Assembly (NCBI GenBank): GCA_017744735.1
Contig: JAGIAR010000001.1
Span: 372,001-436,000, forward strand
Direction of reading: 5' to 3'
From: Novosphingobium sp.
Lineage (GTDB): Bacteria > Pseudomonadota > Alphaproteobacteria > Sphingomonadales > Sphingomonadaceae
DNA length: 64,000 bases
Shown one piece after another: positions 52,478 through 62,128 of this stretch. A model generated the notes under the pieces. That model was not told the origin of the DNA. It saw only the letters and a list, made by a program, of their open reading frames with translations, and ran no database searches. The position numbers and the translations under genes were made by a program. Every line of letters begins with the position of its first letter. The stretch's first letter is position 1.

Positions 52478-53340
52478 CGCGCGCTCCATCCCGACCCGAT
52501 GCCATAGGGCAGCGCGGTGCCGATCGCCCACACTTCCTCCAGAATCCCGTCGCGAATCTTGAACGCCTCGAACACGATCATCGTGTTGGGCGTATGGTAG
52601 ACCAATTCGCCGTCGGAACGCTGACGGTCGCCCGGGTGATCGAACAGCAGGTGGCAGATCACCAGCCCTCGCTCCTCGTCGACAATCGGATAGCGCCGGT
52701 CGCGCAGCGCCTCGATGTAGGCGTAATTGCCGGCGTCCATCTGCTCTTCAACTCCGAGCGCGCGGTGGGCATCGAGCGGGTCGAGGAGATCGGCGTCCAT
52801 CACGCTGTCGAGCGTGCCGTTCACCAGCCGGCGGCAATCGCCGATCACCGGCAGCCGGCCGCCGTCGCTCTGTTCTATCGCATCGAAGTAGAGATCGACA
52901 ATCGCGACCAGCTCGACGCGAGGACGGCGCTCGGCTTCAGGAATCGGTGCGTGGAACCCCGGTTGAGCATCGCTGACGACTTCGGGTTCGAAGAATTTTC
53001 CGGGCGAACCGCGCACCGCGAGCGTCTCGATCTCGGTAATCGTCGTGCCTTCGACGCGCAAACGCACGCCAAAAATCGTAGGGGAACCGTTCTCGTCGAC
53101 CGTGCCCCAATATTCCACCTCGCCCGCAACGGGATCGACGAACACGTGCCCACCCGGCCAGTGCGCGCGGATCGTCCGCCACAGGCCGGTGCCGACCGGC
53201 AACGCAATGGTGTTTTCCGTGTTGCGCACGACGGGCGCGATCCTGACCGCCCCCACATCGTGCCGGACCAGCGCGTCGAGATAGTCGGCCATCACGCGGG
53301 CCAGCCGCTCGCGCTCCAGTTCCAGCCGCGTCGTCGTCAT
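52474..53340 (-). CDS. double NTF2/SnoaL-like protein, paralog B
   Basis: RNTENTIALPVGTGLWRTI, EALRDRRYPIVDEERGLVICHLLFDHPGD, LPYGIGSGW; ATGA-type overlap with paralog A. Confidence 0.72.
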   Translation of the reverse strand: MTTTRLELERERLARVMADYLDALVRHDVGAVRIAPVVRNTENTIALPVGTGLWRTIRAHWPGGHVFVDPVAGEVEYWGTVDENGSPTIFGVRLRVEGTTITEIETLAVRGSPGKFFEPEVVSDAQPGFHAPIPEAERRPRVELVAIVDLYFDAIEQSDGGRLPVIGDCRRLVNGTLDSVMDADLLDPLDAHRALGVEEQMDAGNYAYIEALRDRRYPIVDEERGLVICHLLFDHPGDRQRSDGELVYHTPNTMIVFEAFKIRDGILEEVWAIGTALPYGIGSGWSAR

Positions 53341-53413
53341 TTTTTTCAATCTCCACGTACCACCGCACTGCGGCGCTCAAATGCAGCGTAATGCCGCGTT
53401 CATTGACTCGCTA

Positions 53414-53433
53414 ACAGTCCCATTCGGGACAGT
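53414..53433. promoter_or_regulatory. palindromic operator 1
   Basis: ACAGTCCCATTCGGGACAGT, 75 bp upstream of paralog B. Confidence 0.6.
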
Positions 53434-53492
53434 CAATCGCCATCCGCCGTTTTGTTCGATTGACATTCCGGAGCGAGAAGATACCCACATAC

Positions 53493-53510
53493 TAGTCCCA
53501 CATGGGATTA
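53493..53510. promoter_or_regulatory. palindromic operator 2
   Basis: TAGTCCCACATGGGATTA, about 20 bp upstream of paralog C ATG. Confidence 0.6.
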
Positions 53511-53531
53511 TATTGAGATGCAGGAGACCCG

Positions 53532-54443
53532 ATGGGACAGCTTTCGACAACCGGCGCGCTCGATCGGCAAGCCCTGATCGACGCCGCCGAAACTTATCTC
53601 GACGCGCTCGCGGCGAACAACGTTGCCCAAGTGCCATTCGCGCTCGCCGCGCGCTTCACCGAGAACAGCCAGGAACTTGAGATCGGCGACGGTTTCTGGG
53701 CCACCTGCAGCGGCCGGGGGGTTTACAAACAGTTCGCCGCCGATCCGGTGACGCAGCAGGTCGGCTTTATCGGGGTGATGCGGGAGAGCGGGCGCGAGGT
53801 GATCTTCGGCCTGCGCCTGCGGATTGAGGACGGCCTGGTGAGCGAAGCCGAAACAGTCGTCTCGCGCGACCCGATCCTGTTCTACAAGGACGGCCCGGCC
53901 AAGCTGGAAGCGCGCGGCGAGCCGATGCCGCTCTGGCGGGAGCGCGTACCCGAAAGCGAACGCGCGAACCGGGCGGAACTGGCGGCCACCGCAGATGCCT
54001 ATTTCGAGGCGCTGCAGCTCAACGACGGCACCAAAGTCCCGCCAATTGCGGCCGAATGCGACCGGATGGACAATGGCGTAATGGCGACCCACGCGCCAGA
54101 ATTCGACGAACCGGGAGATCCGCCGTTCTATGCGCTCGGCCCCGCCGAGCAGCTTGCCACCGGATATTTCGGCTTCGTGACCCGCATCCGCGACCGGCGC
54201 TATCCGATTATCGACGAGGAATTCGGCGTTGTCTTCAGCCTCTCGTTCCTCGACCATTCGGGCGCCGTTCGCGAGATCGCCCTGACCGACGGACGCACCG
54301 TACCGATCGGGGTGGATCGGCCGTTCGCATGGCAGATAATGGAAGTGTTCAAGATCACCGGCGGGCTGATCCGGCAGATCGAGGTGCTGCTCAACCTGTC
54401 GTTCTATGGCATGCGGCCCAACTGGCCGGCAACGGCGGTGTAA
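53532..54443 (+). CDS. double NTF2/SnoaL-like protein, paralog C
   Basis: RFTENSQELEIGDGFWATCSGRG; RIRDRRYPIIDEEFGVVFSLSFLDHSG; divergent from paralogs A and B. Confidence 0.72.
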   Translation: MGQLSTTGALDRQALIDAAETYLDALAANNVAQVPFALAARFTENSQELEIGDGFWATCSGRGVYKQFAADPVTQQVGFIGVMRESGREVIFGLRLRIEDGLVSEAETVVSRDPILFYKDGPAKLEARGEPMPLWRERVPESERANRAELAATADAYFEALQLNDGTKVPPIAAECDRMDNGVMATHAPEFDEPGDPPFYALGPAEQLATGYFGFVTRIRDRRYPIIDEEFGVVFSLSFLDHSGAVREIALTDGRTVPIGVDRPFAWQIMEVFKITGGLIRQIEVLLNLSFYGMRPNWPATAV

Positions 54444-54491
54444 TCGCGAAAGAGCTCCGGGGCGGCCGCGACGACCGCCCCGGAAGGAGGG

Positions 54492-56864
54492 TCAGAAACT
54501 GCGCCGCGCGGTCACACCCCATTCGCGCGGGGGAGCAACACTAAGTTCGCCAGTGCCGAAGCCATCGATCAGGTCGAGCGCACCGGTCGAATAAACCTTG
54601 TTGGTCAAATTGGTCCCGAACACCGCGAACGACCAGTCGCCCCGTGGTGCGAGGAAGGTGACGCGGGCATTCACCAGCGCATAGCCGTCCTGCGACGAGA
54701 ACTCGGTGTTGGACGAGTTGAAATAGACCTTCGACTGGTAGACGACGTCCGCGCGCGGAGTGATTGTCCAGCCCGCGGCGGTGCGAATTTCGTACTGCGC
54801 GCCGGCCGAGAAGGTGAATTTGGGCGTGCGCGCCGGCACCGTATCCAGCGTCGGTCCGCCTCCCACCCCGGCGGCGGAGCCGAGATCGTCGTTTTTGTAA
54901 TGCAGATATCCGGCATTCGCATTGAGTTCGAAGCCAACGACCGACCGCACTTCCAGTTCGAACTCGGCACCTTCCATATGCGCCTTGCCGACATTCTGGG
55001 TGACGGTCGCGATAATGTTGTTGTCGTCGACATAGAGCGACGGCAGCTGTATGCCCTTGTATTTAGAATAGAACACCGCGCCGTTGAGCCGGACCCTCCG
55101 GTCGAACAGGCTCGACTTGAAGCCCGCTTCATAGCTGGTCAGGCTTTCCGGGCCGAACGACTTGATCTGGGTCTGGTCGTTGGGGCGCGGACTAAACCCT
55201 CCGCCGCGGAAGCCGGTCGCGACCTGGATGTATGTCATCACTTCGGGCGTCCATTGATAGGCGATGTTGGCCATCGGCGACCATTTCTTGTCGCGCTCCG
55301 ACAGGTCGGTGACCGGGAACAGCAACTCGTCGTCGATGATCGACCGGCGTAGGATCGAGATGCTCTTTTTCTCATCGGTATATCGGATCCCCCCCGTCAC
55401 GCTCAGCTTGTCGGTCGCGTGATAGACCGCATGGACGAATACCGCCTTGTTCGACTGGTCCTGCTCGTCATCAAAATAGAACGCGATGATCGTCGGCGGG
55501 TAGACTTCGGCGGTGCCGAAATCGCCGTCATGGCCGTCGTAATAATAACCGCCGACGGTCCATTCGATCGGTCCATTATCGCCCGAGAGGGTCAGTTCCT
55601 GGCTGAACTGGCGATGTGGATCGTGCTCATCGGTCAGGTTGATTGCCAGCGGCGAGCCGCTCGAATTGACCCCGAAATCGGCGCGGTAATGCCGGTAGGC
55701 GGTGATCGACTTGAGACTGATATTATCGCCCAGCTTCCAGTCGAGCGTGCCGCTGACACCATATTGCTTCACATCGTTGCGGTTCGGATAATCGAGCCCC
55801 GTGATGTCGGAATGGAAGTTGTTGTAGCTCGAATAAGGGCTGTTCGTGACGAACCGGTCGTCATACGGAATGCCGTACAAGGGAATCGCGACCGTATCGT
55901 TCCACACCGGCGTATAGCCGGCGCCCTCGCCGCTGGTCGCGATCACCGCCAGCTTGTCGGCCGGCTGCTTCTGGTGCTGGTTCTCGTAATCCGCGACCAC
56001 GTTAAATTCGAGATTGTCGGTGGCGATGAAGCGGATCGCACCGCGCATGGTCTGGATGTTGACATCACCTTCGGTGTCGACCTGGCAGTCCTTCGCGGTG
56101 GTGGTCGGCATCAGCGAGCCGGCGAGATCAGGATGCGCGCAGGCGAAATCATAGACCTTGAAGTAGCCGTCGCGGGTGTTCGACGAACCGGACAGGCGCA
56201 CAAACACGCGATCCGGCACTAGGGTCGCGTCGAAGCTGGCCTTGACCGCACGGCGATCGAATCGGCCCATGGTCGCCTCGATGTAGCCTCCTCCATTGCC
56301 GTCGGGTTTCTTTGAAATCAGGTGGATCGCCCCGCCGATCGCGTTCTGCCCGAACAGCGTGCCCTGCGGGCCGCGCAGCACTTCAACCTGTTCGAGATCG
56401 AGCAGATCCATCGCCGCGCCGATCGGACGCGCCTCGTAGACTCCGTCGATATACATCGCGACGCCCGGTTCGAACGCAAGCGAGAAGTCGTTCATGCCGA
56501 TGCCGCGAATGGTCGCGAAGGCGGCCGGGCCATAGCCCGCCCCGCCCGGATTGATGGTGAGGTTCGGCGCCTGACCGCTGAGGTCGGTGACATTGGTCAC
56601 GCTGCGCGCTGTGAGATCGTCACCGCTGAGAGCGGTAATCGCAAGCGGCGTGGCTTGGAGGTTCTCCTTGCGGTACCGCGCGGTGACCACGATCTCCTCG
56701 ATATGATCGGTGGATTGCGCGCCGGCAGGGCCAGCGTTCGCGGCAACATCCGCCGGCGCCGTGTCTTGAGCGTAGGCCTGCGAACCTGCAGCAATGGCCA
56801 GCGCGCTTCCGCACATTGTGAGGGCAAGCTTCCATCCCCGGGCAACGCTTATCGGTCTTCTCAT
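54492..56864 (-). CDS. TonB-dependent receptor
   Basis: EEIVVTARYRKENLQATPLAITALSGDDL; QVEVLRGPQGTLFGQNAIGGAIHLISKKPDG. Confidence 0.93.
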   Translation of the reverse strand: MRRPISVARGWKLALTMCGSALAIAAGSQAYAQDTAPADVAANAGPAGAQSTDHIEEIVVTARYRKENLQATPLAITALSGDDLTARSVTNVTDLSGQAPNLTINPGGAGYGPAAFATIRGIGMNDFSLAFEPGVAMYIDGVYEARPIGAAMDLLDLEQVEVLRGPQGTLFGQNAIGGAIHLISKKPDGNGGGYIEATMGRFDRRAVKASFDATLVPDRVFVRLSGSSNTRDGYFKVYDFACAHPDLAGSLMPTTTAKDCQVDTEGDVNIQTMRGAIRFIATDNLEFNVVADYENQHQKQPADKLAVIATSGEGAGYTPVWNDTVAIPLYGIPYDDRFVTNSPYSSYNNFHSDITGLDYPNRNDVKQYGVSGTLDWKLGDNISLKSITAYRHYRADFGVNSSGSPLAINLTDEHDPHRQFSQELTLSGDNGPIEWTVGGYYYDGHDGDFGTAEVYPPTIIAFYFDDEQDQSNKAVFVHAVYHATDKLSVTGGIRYTDEKKSISILRRSIIDDELLFPVTDLSERDKKWSPMANIAYQWTPEVMTYIQVATGFRGGGFSPRPNDQTQIKSFGPESLTSYEAGFKSSLFDRRVRLNGAVFYSKYKGIQLPSLYVDDNNIIATVTQNVGKAHMEGAEFELEVRSVVGFELNANAGYLHYKNDDLGSAAGVGGGPTLDTVPARTPKFTFSAGAQYEIRTAAGWTITPRADVVYQSKVYFNSSNTEFSSQDGYALVNARVTFLAPRGDWSFAVFGTNLTNKVYSTGALDLIDGFGTGELSVAPPREWGVTARRSF

Positions 56865-56989
56865 TTGCTAAACCCTCCGCTCAAACGGTTGAACTCATCG
56901 ACACGGCAGCGGCGCAGGCGGGCGTCCAGAGCCCGAGCCGCGCCGCGATGCCTTTCAGTCCTCTCCCGCCAATTGCCGGCCAGTATGAC

Positions 56990-57007
56990 TAGTGCCAATT
57001 GGGACGT
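56990..57007. promoter_or_regulatory. palindromic operator 3a (weaker)
   Basis: TAGTGCCAATTGGGACGT. Confidence 0.45.
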
Positions 57008-57011
57008 TTTA

Positions 57012-57029
57012 TAGTCCTATATGGGACTA
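57012..57029. promoter_or_regulatory. palindromic operator 3b
   Basis: TAGTCCTATATGGGACTA, upstream of the TonB receptor. Confidence 0.65.
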
Positions 57030-57080
57030 TGTCAACCGGTTGAAAAGCGGCTGACGTCGCCAGCTCTGAAGGTGGCTGGA

Positions 57081-58412
57081 TCAGTCGGGCAAGAGCGTGC
57101 TGTCGGCCGGAAACGCCGCGCCCAGCGGCGCATCCGGATGAACCGGCGGACGCAAAGCGAGCAGCAGCACCGCGCCGGCCGCGCAGCCGATACCGACCCC
57201 GTAGAGGACCGGTGTAAATGTGCCGAACCGGTCGTAGTAGGCTCCGGCAAGCACCGGCGCGGCCGCGCCGAGGGTCGATTGCACCGCCGAAGCGAGGCCG
57301 TATACCGAGGCGTAAGCACGCGCTCCGAACCAATTGCCGAGGAGCGTCACCATGCAGACCATCGAACTTGATCCGCCGATGCCCAGCAGAGCTACGCTGG
57401 CATAAAGCAGCCACGGGTGGTTCGCATGGGCGAACAGCACGATGCCGGTCGCCTGGCAGGCCATCGCCGCGACCCACAAATACTGGGGATCTATTCGGTC
57501 GCCGAGATAGCCTGCAGCCATATGGGCAGCGAGGCCGATCGCGACCGCGGCCGACAGCAAATAGGCGGCCGTTTGCAGCGAATAGCCGAGATCGCGGATC
57601 TGCAGCGCGCCTTGGGCGAGAAAGATCACATAGGCGCCGCTGAACCCGACCGCGCATAACATTAACAGCCAAAATGCCGGTGACCGCAACACCTGCCCGG
57701 AGGTCCAGTCTTGGGTGGTAAGATGCACCCGCCGGCGGACATTATGCGCTTCCGCCGGTACGCCTTCCTCCAGCGCGCTTTCCGCGCCGCCATCGGGGCT
57801 CTGCCCGATATCTTCCGGACGATCCTTCACGAAGAGCAGGCTGATCGCTGAGGCCAGCAACGCGAAGACGGCGATAAGCCACCAGCCGTACCGCCAATCG
57901 CCATTGGCGGCGGCGACCACTTTTTCTAGCAGAGGGGCGCTCACAACTCCGCCGATCGTGCCACCCGACAGCACCACCGCCAGCGCGAGCGAGCGGCGCC
58001 GCACGAACCAAAAGGTGACGCCGGCCTGCGCTGGGATCGGCCCCCCGATCGCGTCCGAGGTGCCGATCGCGATCCCCGCCACCAGCAACAGCATCACCGG
58101 GGTGGTAACGATCGTCGCCATCGCGGCGGCGGCGGCCGCCAGCAGGAAATTTCCCAGGGCCAGCGTGTTGCGAATGCCCACCTTTGCGATCAACTTCGCG
58201 ACCAGCGGCCCGGGCAGACCGGTCATCGCCATAAACAGCGCATAAGCGACCGCCAGCGTCGTCCGGCTGAAATGAAACTCATCCGCCATATACACGTTGA
58301 GGAAGCTCAACCCGTACATCGGCAGGGCCAGGTTAACCGCCATGATCGCCCAGAAGGCCGCGACCAGCCGCCAGCCGTAAAAACCTTTCCGCAGCGCGCG
58401 CTCGCCGTTCAT
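57081..58412 (-). CDS. MFS transporter
   Basis: GWRLVAAFWAIMAVNLALPMYGLSFLNVYMADEFHFSRTTLAVAYALFMAMTGLPGPLVAKLI. Confidence 0.87.
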   Translation of the reverse strand: MNGERALRKGFYGWRLVAAFWAIMAVNLALPMYGLSFLNVYMADEFHFSRTTLAVAYALFMAMTGLPGPLVAKLIAKVGIRNTLALGNFLLAAAAAAMATIVTTPVMLLLVAGIAIGTSDAIGGPIPAQAGVTFWFVRRRSLALAVVLSGGTIGGVVSAPLLEKVVAAANGDWRYGWWLIAVFALLASAISLLFVKDRPEDIGQSPDGGAESALEEGVPAEAHNVRRRVHLTTQDWTSGQVLRSPAFWLLMLCAVGFSGAYVIFLAQGALQIRDLGYSLQTAAYLLSAAVAIGLAAHMAAGYLGDRIDPQYLWVAAMACQATGIVLFAHANHPWLLYASVALLGIGGSSSMVCMVTLLGNWFGARAYASVYGLASAVQSTLGAAAPVLAGAYYDRFGTFTPVLYGVGIGCAAGAVLLLALRPPVHPDAPLGAAFPADSTLLPD

Positions 58413-58529
58413 CTAACCGAATTCCCGGACACTTGCGGACGTCGATAAATCGGACTGTCTCCTGTCATCGTCCATCCTTTCGCTTCCGCGCCTCGAGGAT
58501 TCTCCGTCGACACCCGTAATGGAACTAAA

Positions 58530-58547
58530 CGGTCCCATATGGTACTT
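58530..58547. promoter_or_regulatory. palindromic operator 4
   Basis: CGGTCCCATATGGTACTT between the MFS gene and marR. Confidence 0.5.
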
Positions 58548-58724
58548 GTCAAGCGATCGCGGAGGCCGGGTATTGATTCGCGAGACTTTCGGGATCAGGT
58601 GCTTCCGCAAGCGGGGTGAGCGCCCGCTCTGGCTTGACCGGCACAGGGCTATTCATTCATTGCGCGCCACGAATGCCTGCGGGCCGCCGCCCGAAAATGC
58701 GAAGGCGAGAGGAGACCGACAACC

Positions 58725-59237
58725 ATGTCGCGCAGCGAAGACGAGAACCCGACCAGCGAAGGCCTGCTGCCGGAGGATCTGCGGCTCAGGTTAATGGCGG
58801 AGCCCGACGAATGGATTGGCTTTCGGATGATCCTGATCGGCAATTATTTCTCTGCGCCGCTGTTCGCCCGCCTGCAGAAAGACTACGGATTGCTGCGTGA
58901 CGAATTCGTGGTACTCGCCAATCTGCAGAATTATGGACCGCTGACCGCTAACGTCATCTGCGGCCTCAGCGGAAGGCCCAAGAACAGCATCAGCCGCGGC
59001 GTCATCAAGCTGACCAAGGAGAAGATGGTCGTCGCCCGGACCGACCCGGGCGATCGCCGGAACGTCATTCTGACAATCACTGACAAAGGCCGCAGCCTGT
59101 TCAACGAAGTCATCGAGCTGTTTCGCGAACGCGAAAAGCTGTTATTCGGCGCATTGACCGCGCGCGAGACCACAACGCTCGACCGGCTGCTGGCGAAGAT
59201 CCTGCTCAATTGGCACGGCGGCTCGCAAAATATGTGA
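58725..59237 (+). CDS. MarR-family transcriptional regulator
   Basis: TANVICGLSGRPKNSISRGVIKLTKEKMVVARTDPGDRRNVILTITDKGRSLFNEV. Confidence 0.87.
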   Translation: MSRSEDENPTSEGLLPEDLRLRLMAEPDEWIGFRMILIGNYFSAPLFARLQKDYGLLRDEFVVLANLQNYGPLTANVICGLSGRPKNSISRGVIKLTKEKMVVARTDPGDRRNVILTITDKGRSLFNEVIELFREREKLLFGALTARETTTLDRLLAKILLNWHGGSQNM

Positions 59238-59539
59238 GCCTTAGCTGCTCAAAGTCCACTCGGTGCTGTCAGGCTGGTAACTGGACTCCGATTCAGCGCG
59301 CTGGCCTTGGCCCAATTGGACTATCTTCTCAGTAGATACCTGGTCCAAGCTGCCGCGCTCGTCTTCAGTTAAGACGAACAAATTGGTGCAAGTTCGACAA
59401 CCGTATAAGGGCACCCCAGCGCACGCTTTTAGCGAGGTTAAGAGTTCCTTGAACCGCGCGCTGCCCCGGTTGATCGAGCTTTCGCAGCGGACGTCGCGCG
59501 GAAGACTGCCGATCTCCATGCTTGGCAATAGGTCTTGGG

Positions 59540-59640
59540 CCACTGGGAGCGCGCCCGACAAGATTCTACCTTCAATGTCTGAGCGGATGCGTTCGTGCAT
59601 CGAAGCGGTCACGCGAGCATCTTCTCCAGAGCAGCACGGT
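59540..59640 (-). pseudogene. possible N-terminal remnant of a GntR/HutC-like regulator
   Basis: minus-strand MHERIRSDIEGRILSGALPV matches the start of GntR-type wHTH domains, then similarity is lost. Confidence 0.35.
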
Positions 59641-59798
59641 ATCGATCGACGATCTGGTCGCGCGCGACATGCTTTCCTCCGAACAGGACCCATCCGCGAT
59701 CCCTTAGCTAACGATCCGGCCCCCTGCTGTCACGCCTGTCGATTTCGTGCATAAGGGAGCCGATGGCTCGCGACGATCGGGCCCGCGGGGGTGAGGAC

Positions 59799-61100
59799 AT
59801 GGCAAGCGACAAGCCGGAAAGCACGGCGCTGCTGCGGCGAAGAGTCGAGCGCAAACTGGCCCTTTGGCTGATCTTCCCGATCGCGCTGATCACCTTCGTC
59901 AACTCCATCGACCGAGTGAATATAAGCTACGCAGGTAGCGCGATGTCTGCCGACCTTGGGCTTTCCCCGGGACAATTCGGGCAAGGCGTCAGCCTGTTCT
60001 TTGTCGCCTACCTGTTGTTCCAATATCCCCATGTTCGCCTGCTTAAGACTTTGGGGATCAAGCTCTGGATTCTGCTTTCGATGCTCCTCTGGGCCTGCTC
60101 CGGGGTGTGGATGGCCTATGTCGGTAGTCCAGGTGAATTCTATGCCGCGCGCTTCCTGCTGGGAATGGCGGAGGCTGGTTTCGCCCCGGGGATGACCTGG
60201 GTGATTTCGCGGTGGGCGCCGCCGTCGATCAGGGCACGCGCGCTCGCGGGGGCACTGGTCGCCGTTCCGCTATCGATGGTGCTTGGCGGTCCGCTATGCG
60301 GCTGGCTGTTGGGGATCGCCAATCCGCTGGGGATGGATGCGTGGCGCTTCATGTTCTTGATGCTGGCGGTTCCAAACGTTGTGCTGGCGGTTGGCGCAGC
60401 GCTTTACCTTGTTGATCTCCCAGCCAGGGCATCGTGGTTGTCGGAGGATGAGAAAGACTGGCTCGCCGAAGGGGCCGGGGAGAACGAGATCCGGGACACC
60501 GCTGCGCAGTCATTGCGCGGGATAGCCCGCGATCCTTGGCTGTGGCGATGCTCGGTCGCGTGGCTTTTGATCATGACCGGATCCTACGCCCTGGCGTTCT
60601 GGCTGCCACAGATTGTCCGAAAGCTCGACGTAGGCAGCAGCGAATTGATGATCGGTACGGTCAGCGCCCTGCCCCTGCTGGGTCTTGCTATCGGCCTTAT
60701 CGCGAACAGCCGACGCTCGGACCGGAAAGGAGAACGCCCACTCCACACTGGCATCCCTGCGGCGGCGGCCGGCGTGGCAATGCTTGCGGCGGCCTTTCTC
60801 CAGTCGAGTTGGCCCGTCCTCGCGCTTCTGTGCATTGCCGGGTTTGGCATCGGGGCAGCGCAGGGTGTGTTTTGGGCAGTGCCGGGCTCCGTGCGGTTGG
60901 GCGGAGGCCAGGTACCGGCAGGAGCAATCGCGCTGATCAGCATGTTCGGAACCGCAGGCGGGATCATCGGGCCGTGGCTGACGGGACTGCTGGTAACCCG
61001 GACCAACAGCTTTTCGCTTGCGATCGGCCTGCTGGCGCTGCTTCTTATCCTCGCCTTGCCGGTGCTGAGCCTGAAACCCGCAAGGGCGGCGGAGAATTGA
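59799..61100 (+). CDS. MFS transporter, ACS (anion:cation symporter) type
   Basis: LIFPIALITFVNSIDRVNISYAGSAMSADLGLSPGQFGQGVSLFFVAYLLFQ; start may be 59763. Confidence 0.87.
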   Translation: MASDKPESTALLRRRVERKLALWLIFPIALITFVNSIDRVNISYAGSAMSADLGLSPGQFGQGVSLFFVAYLLFQYPHVRLLKTLGIKLWILLSMLLWACSGVWMAYVGSPGEFYAARFLLGMAEAGFAPGMTWVISRWAPPSIRARALAGALVAVPLSMVLGGPLCGWLLGIANPLGMDAWRFMFLMLAVPNVVLAVGAALYLVDLPARASWLSEDEKDWLAEGAGENEIRDTAAQSLRGIARDPWLWRCSVAWLLIMTGSYALAFWLPQIVRKLDVGSSELMIGTVSALPLLGLAIGLIANSRRSDRKGERPLHTGIPAAAAGVAMLAAAFLQSSWPVLALLCIAGFGIGAAQGVFWAVPGSVRLGGGQVPAGAIALISMFGTAGGIIGPWLTGLLVTRTNSFSLAIGLLALLLILALPVLSLKPARAAEN

Positions 61101-61126
61101 AGAAGCCTGGAAGTTCATCGGATGGG

Positions 61127-61609
61127 ATGGAGGAGCCTTTGGAAAAACCTGCGCTGGAACTGGCGTTCTGCATCCGGTTGGATTTCGCCGACGGACCGCG
61201 TCTGCGCTTTAATCCGGCCCAAATGGATTTCACCCGCGGTTTCGTGGCCGTCACCGGCGGTGAAATCAACGGTGCCCGACTTTCGGGCCGCGTCGTCCCT
61301 TACTCAGGTGGAGACTGGCCGCGCATCTGGGCCAGCGGGCTGATCGAGTTCGAGGCCCACTACATGCTTGAAGCTCACGACGGCACCCCGATCTACATCC
61401 ATAATCGCGGCATAGCCTATTCGAACCCGGAAACGCTGGCGCGCATCGAGGCCGGCGAGAGCGTTGCGCGGGATGACAGCTATTGCCGGATCACGCCCCG
61501 CTTCGAGGCTCCCAGCGGACCGCACGATTGGCTGAATCGCACCATTTTCGTGGGCACTGCGGAACGACGCGGAGCTTCCACCTTCTTCGACTATTATGCG
61601 GTGACCTGA
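61127..61609 (+). CDS. DUF3237-family protein
   Basis: GFVAVTGGEINGARLSGRVVPYSGGDWPRIWASGLIEFEAHYMLEAHDGTPIYIHNRGI...FVGTAERRG. Confidence 0.82.
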   Translation: MEEPLEKPALELAFCIRLDFADGPRLRFNPAQMDFTRGFVAVTGGEINGARLSGRVVPYSGGDWPRIWASGLIEFEAHYMLEAHDGTPIYIHNRGIAYSNPETLARIEAGESVARDDSYCRITPRFEAPSGPHDWLNRTIFVGTAERRGASTFFDYYAVT

Positions 61610-61612
61610 AAG

Positions 61613-62128
61613 ATGCCCCAGTTCTTGTCGGTTGCCGACCAACTTTCTATCCGCGATGTCATCGCGCTCTATGCATGGACGCTGGACACAGGCGATGTCG
61701 AGGGGTTCGTTTCCTGCTTTTGCAGCGACGGCGCCCTAATCTGGGACGCGTTCGAAGAGCCAATGCGCTGGGAAGGGACGGAGGCGCTGCGGCACTTCGC
61801 GACGTATTTCCGTAACCTTCCGACGTCCGCCGGCCGCCAGCATCATGTAACCAATATCCTGGTCGAGCCATGTGAGGATGGGGCCCGGAGCAAGTCCTAT
61901 GCCGCCGTTGCGTTGCGGCAGGGCGACGGCCCTCATCTGCTCAACGTGATGGGTTACTATGAAGACCGGTTTCGTCTTGAGGACGGCCGCTGGCGATTGG
62001 CCGAACGGTTCATCCGGGACTGGTCCGGGCCGGTCCTTGCAAACTTCGCCGGCCAGACCGGCGAGCGCATTGCGCGGCCGATGCCCGCGCCGCTGGCCGG
62101 CGCGATTCACGAGCCTCGCTCCCGCTAG
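61613..62128 (+). CDS. NTF2/SnoaL-like small protein
   Basis: LSVADQLSIRDVIALYAWTLDTGDVEGFVSCFCSDGALIWDAFEEPMRWEGTEALRHF. Confidence 0.82.
   Translation: MPQFLSVADQLSIRDVIALYAWTLDTGDVEGFVSCFCSDGALIWDAFEEPMRWEGTEALRHFATYFRNLPTSAGRQHHVTNILVEPCEDGARSKSYAAVALRQGDGPHLLNVMGYYEDRFRLEDGRWRLAERFIRDWSGPVLANFAGQTGERIARPMPAPLAGAIHEPRSR

Noticed and set aside
53463-53479. 17-bp identity GACATTCCGGAGCGAGA with the IS6 remnant at about 63117
   Set aside because: Match does not extend on either side; could be chance in 64 kb of GC-rich DNA. Not enough to call another IS6 fragment.
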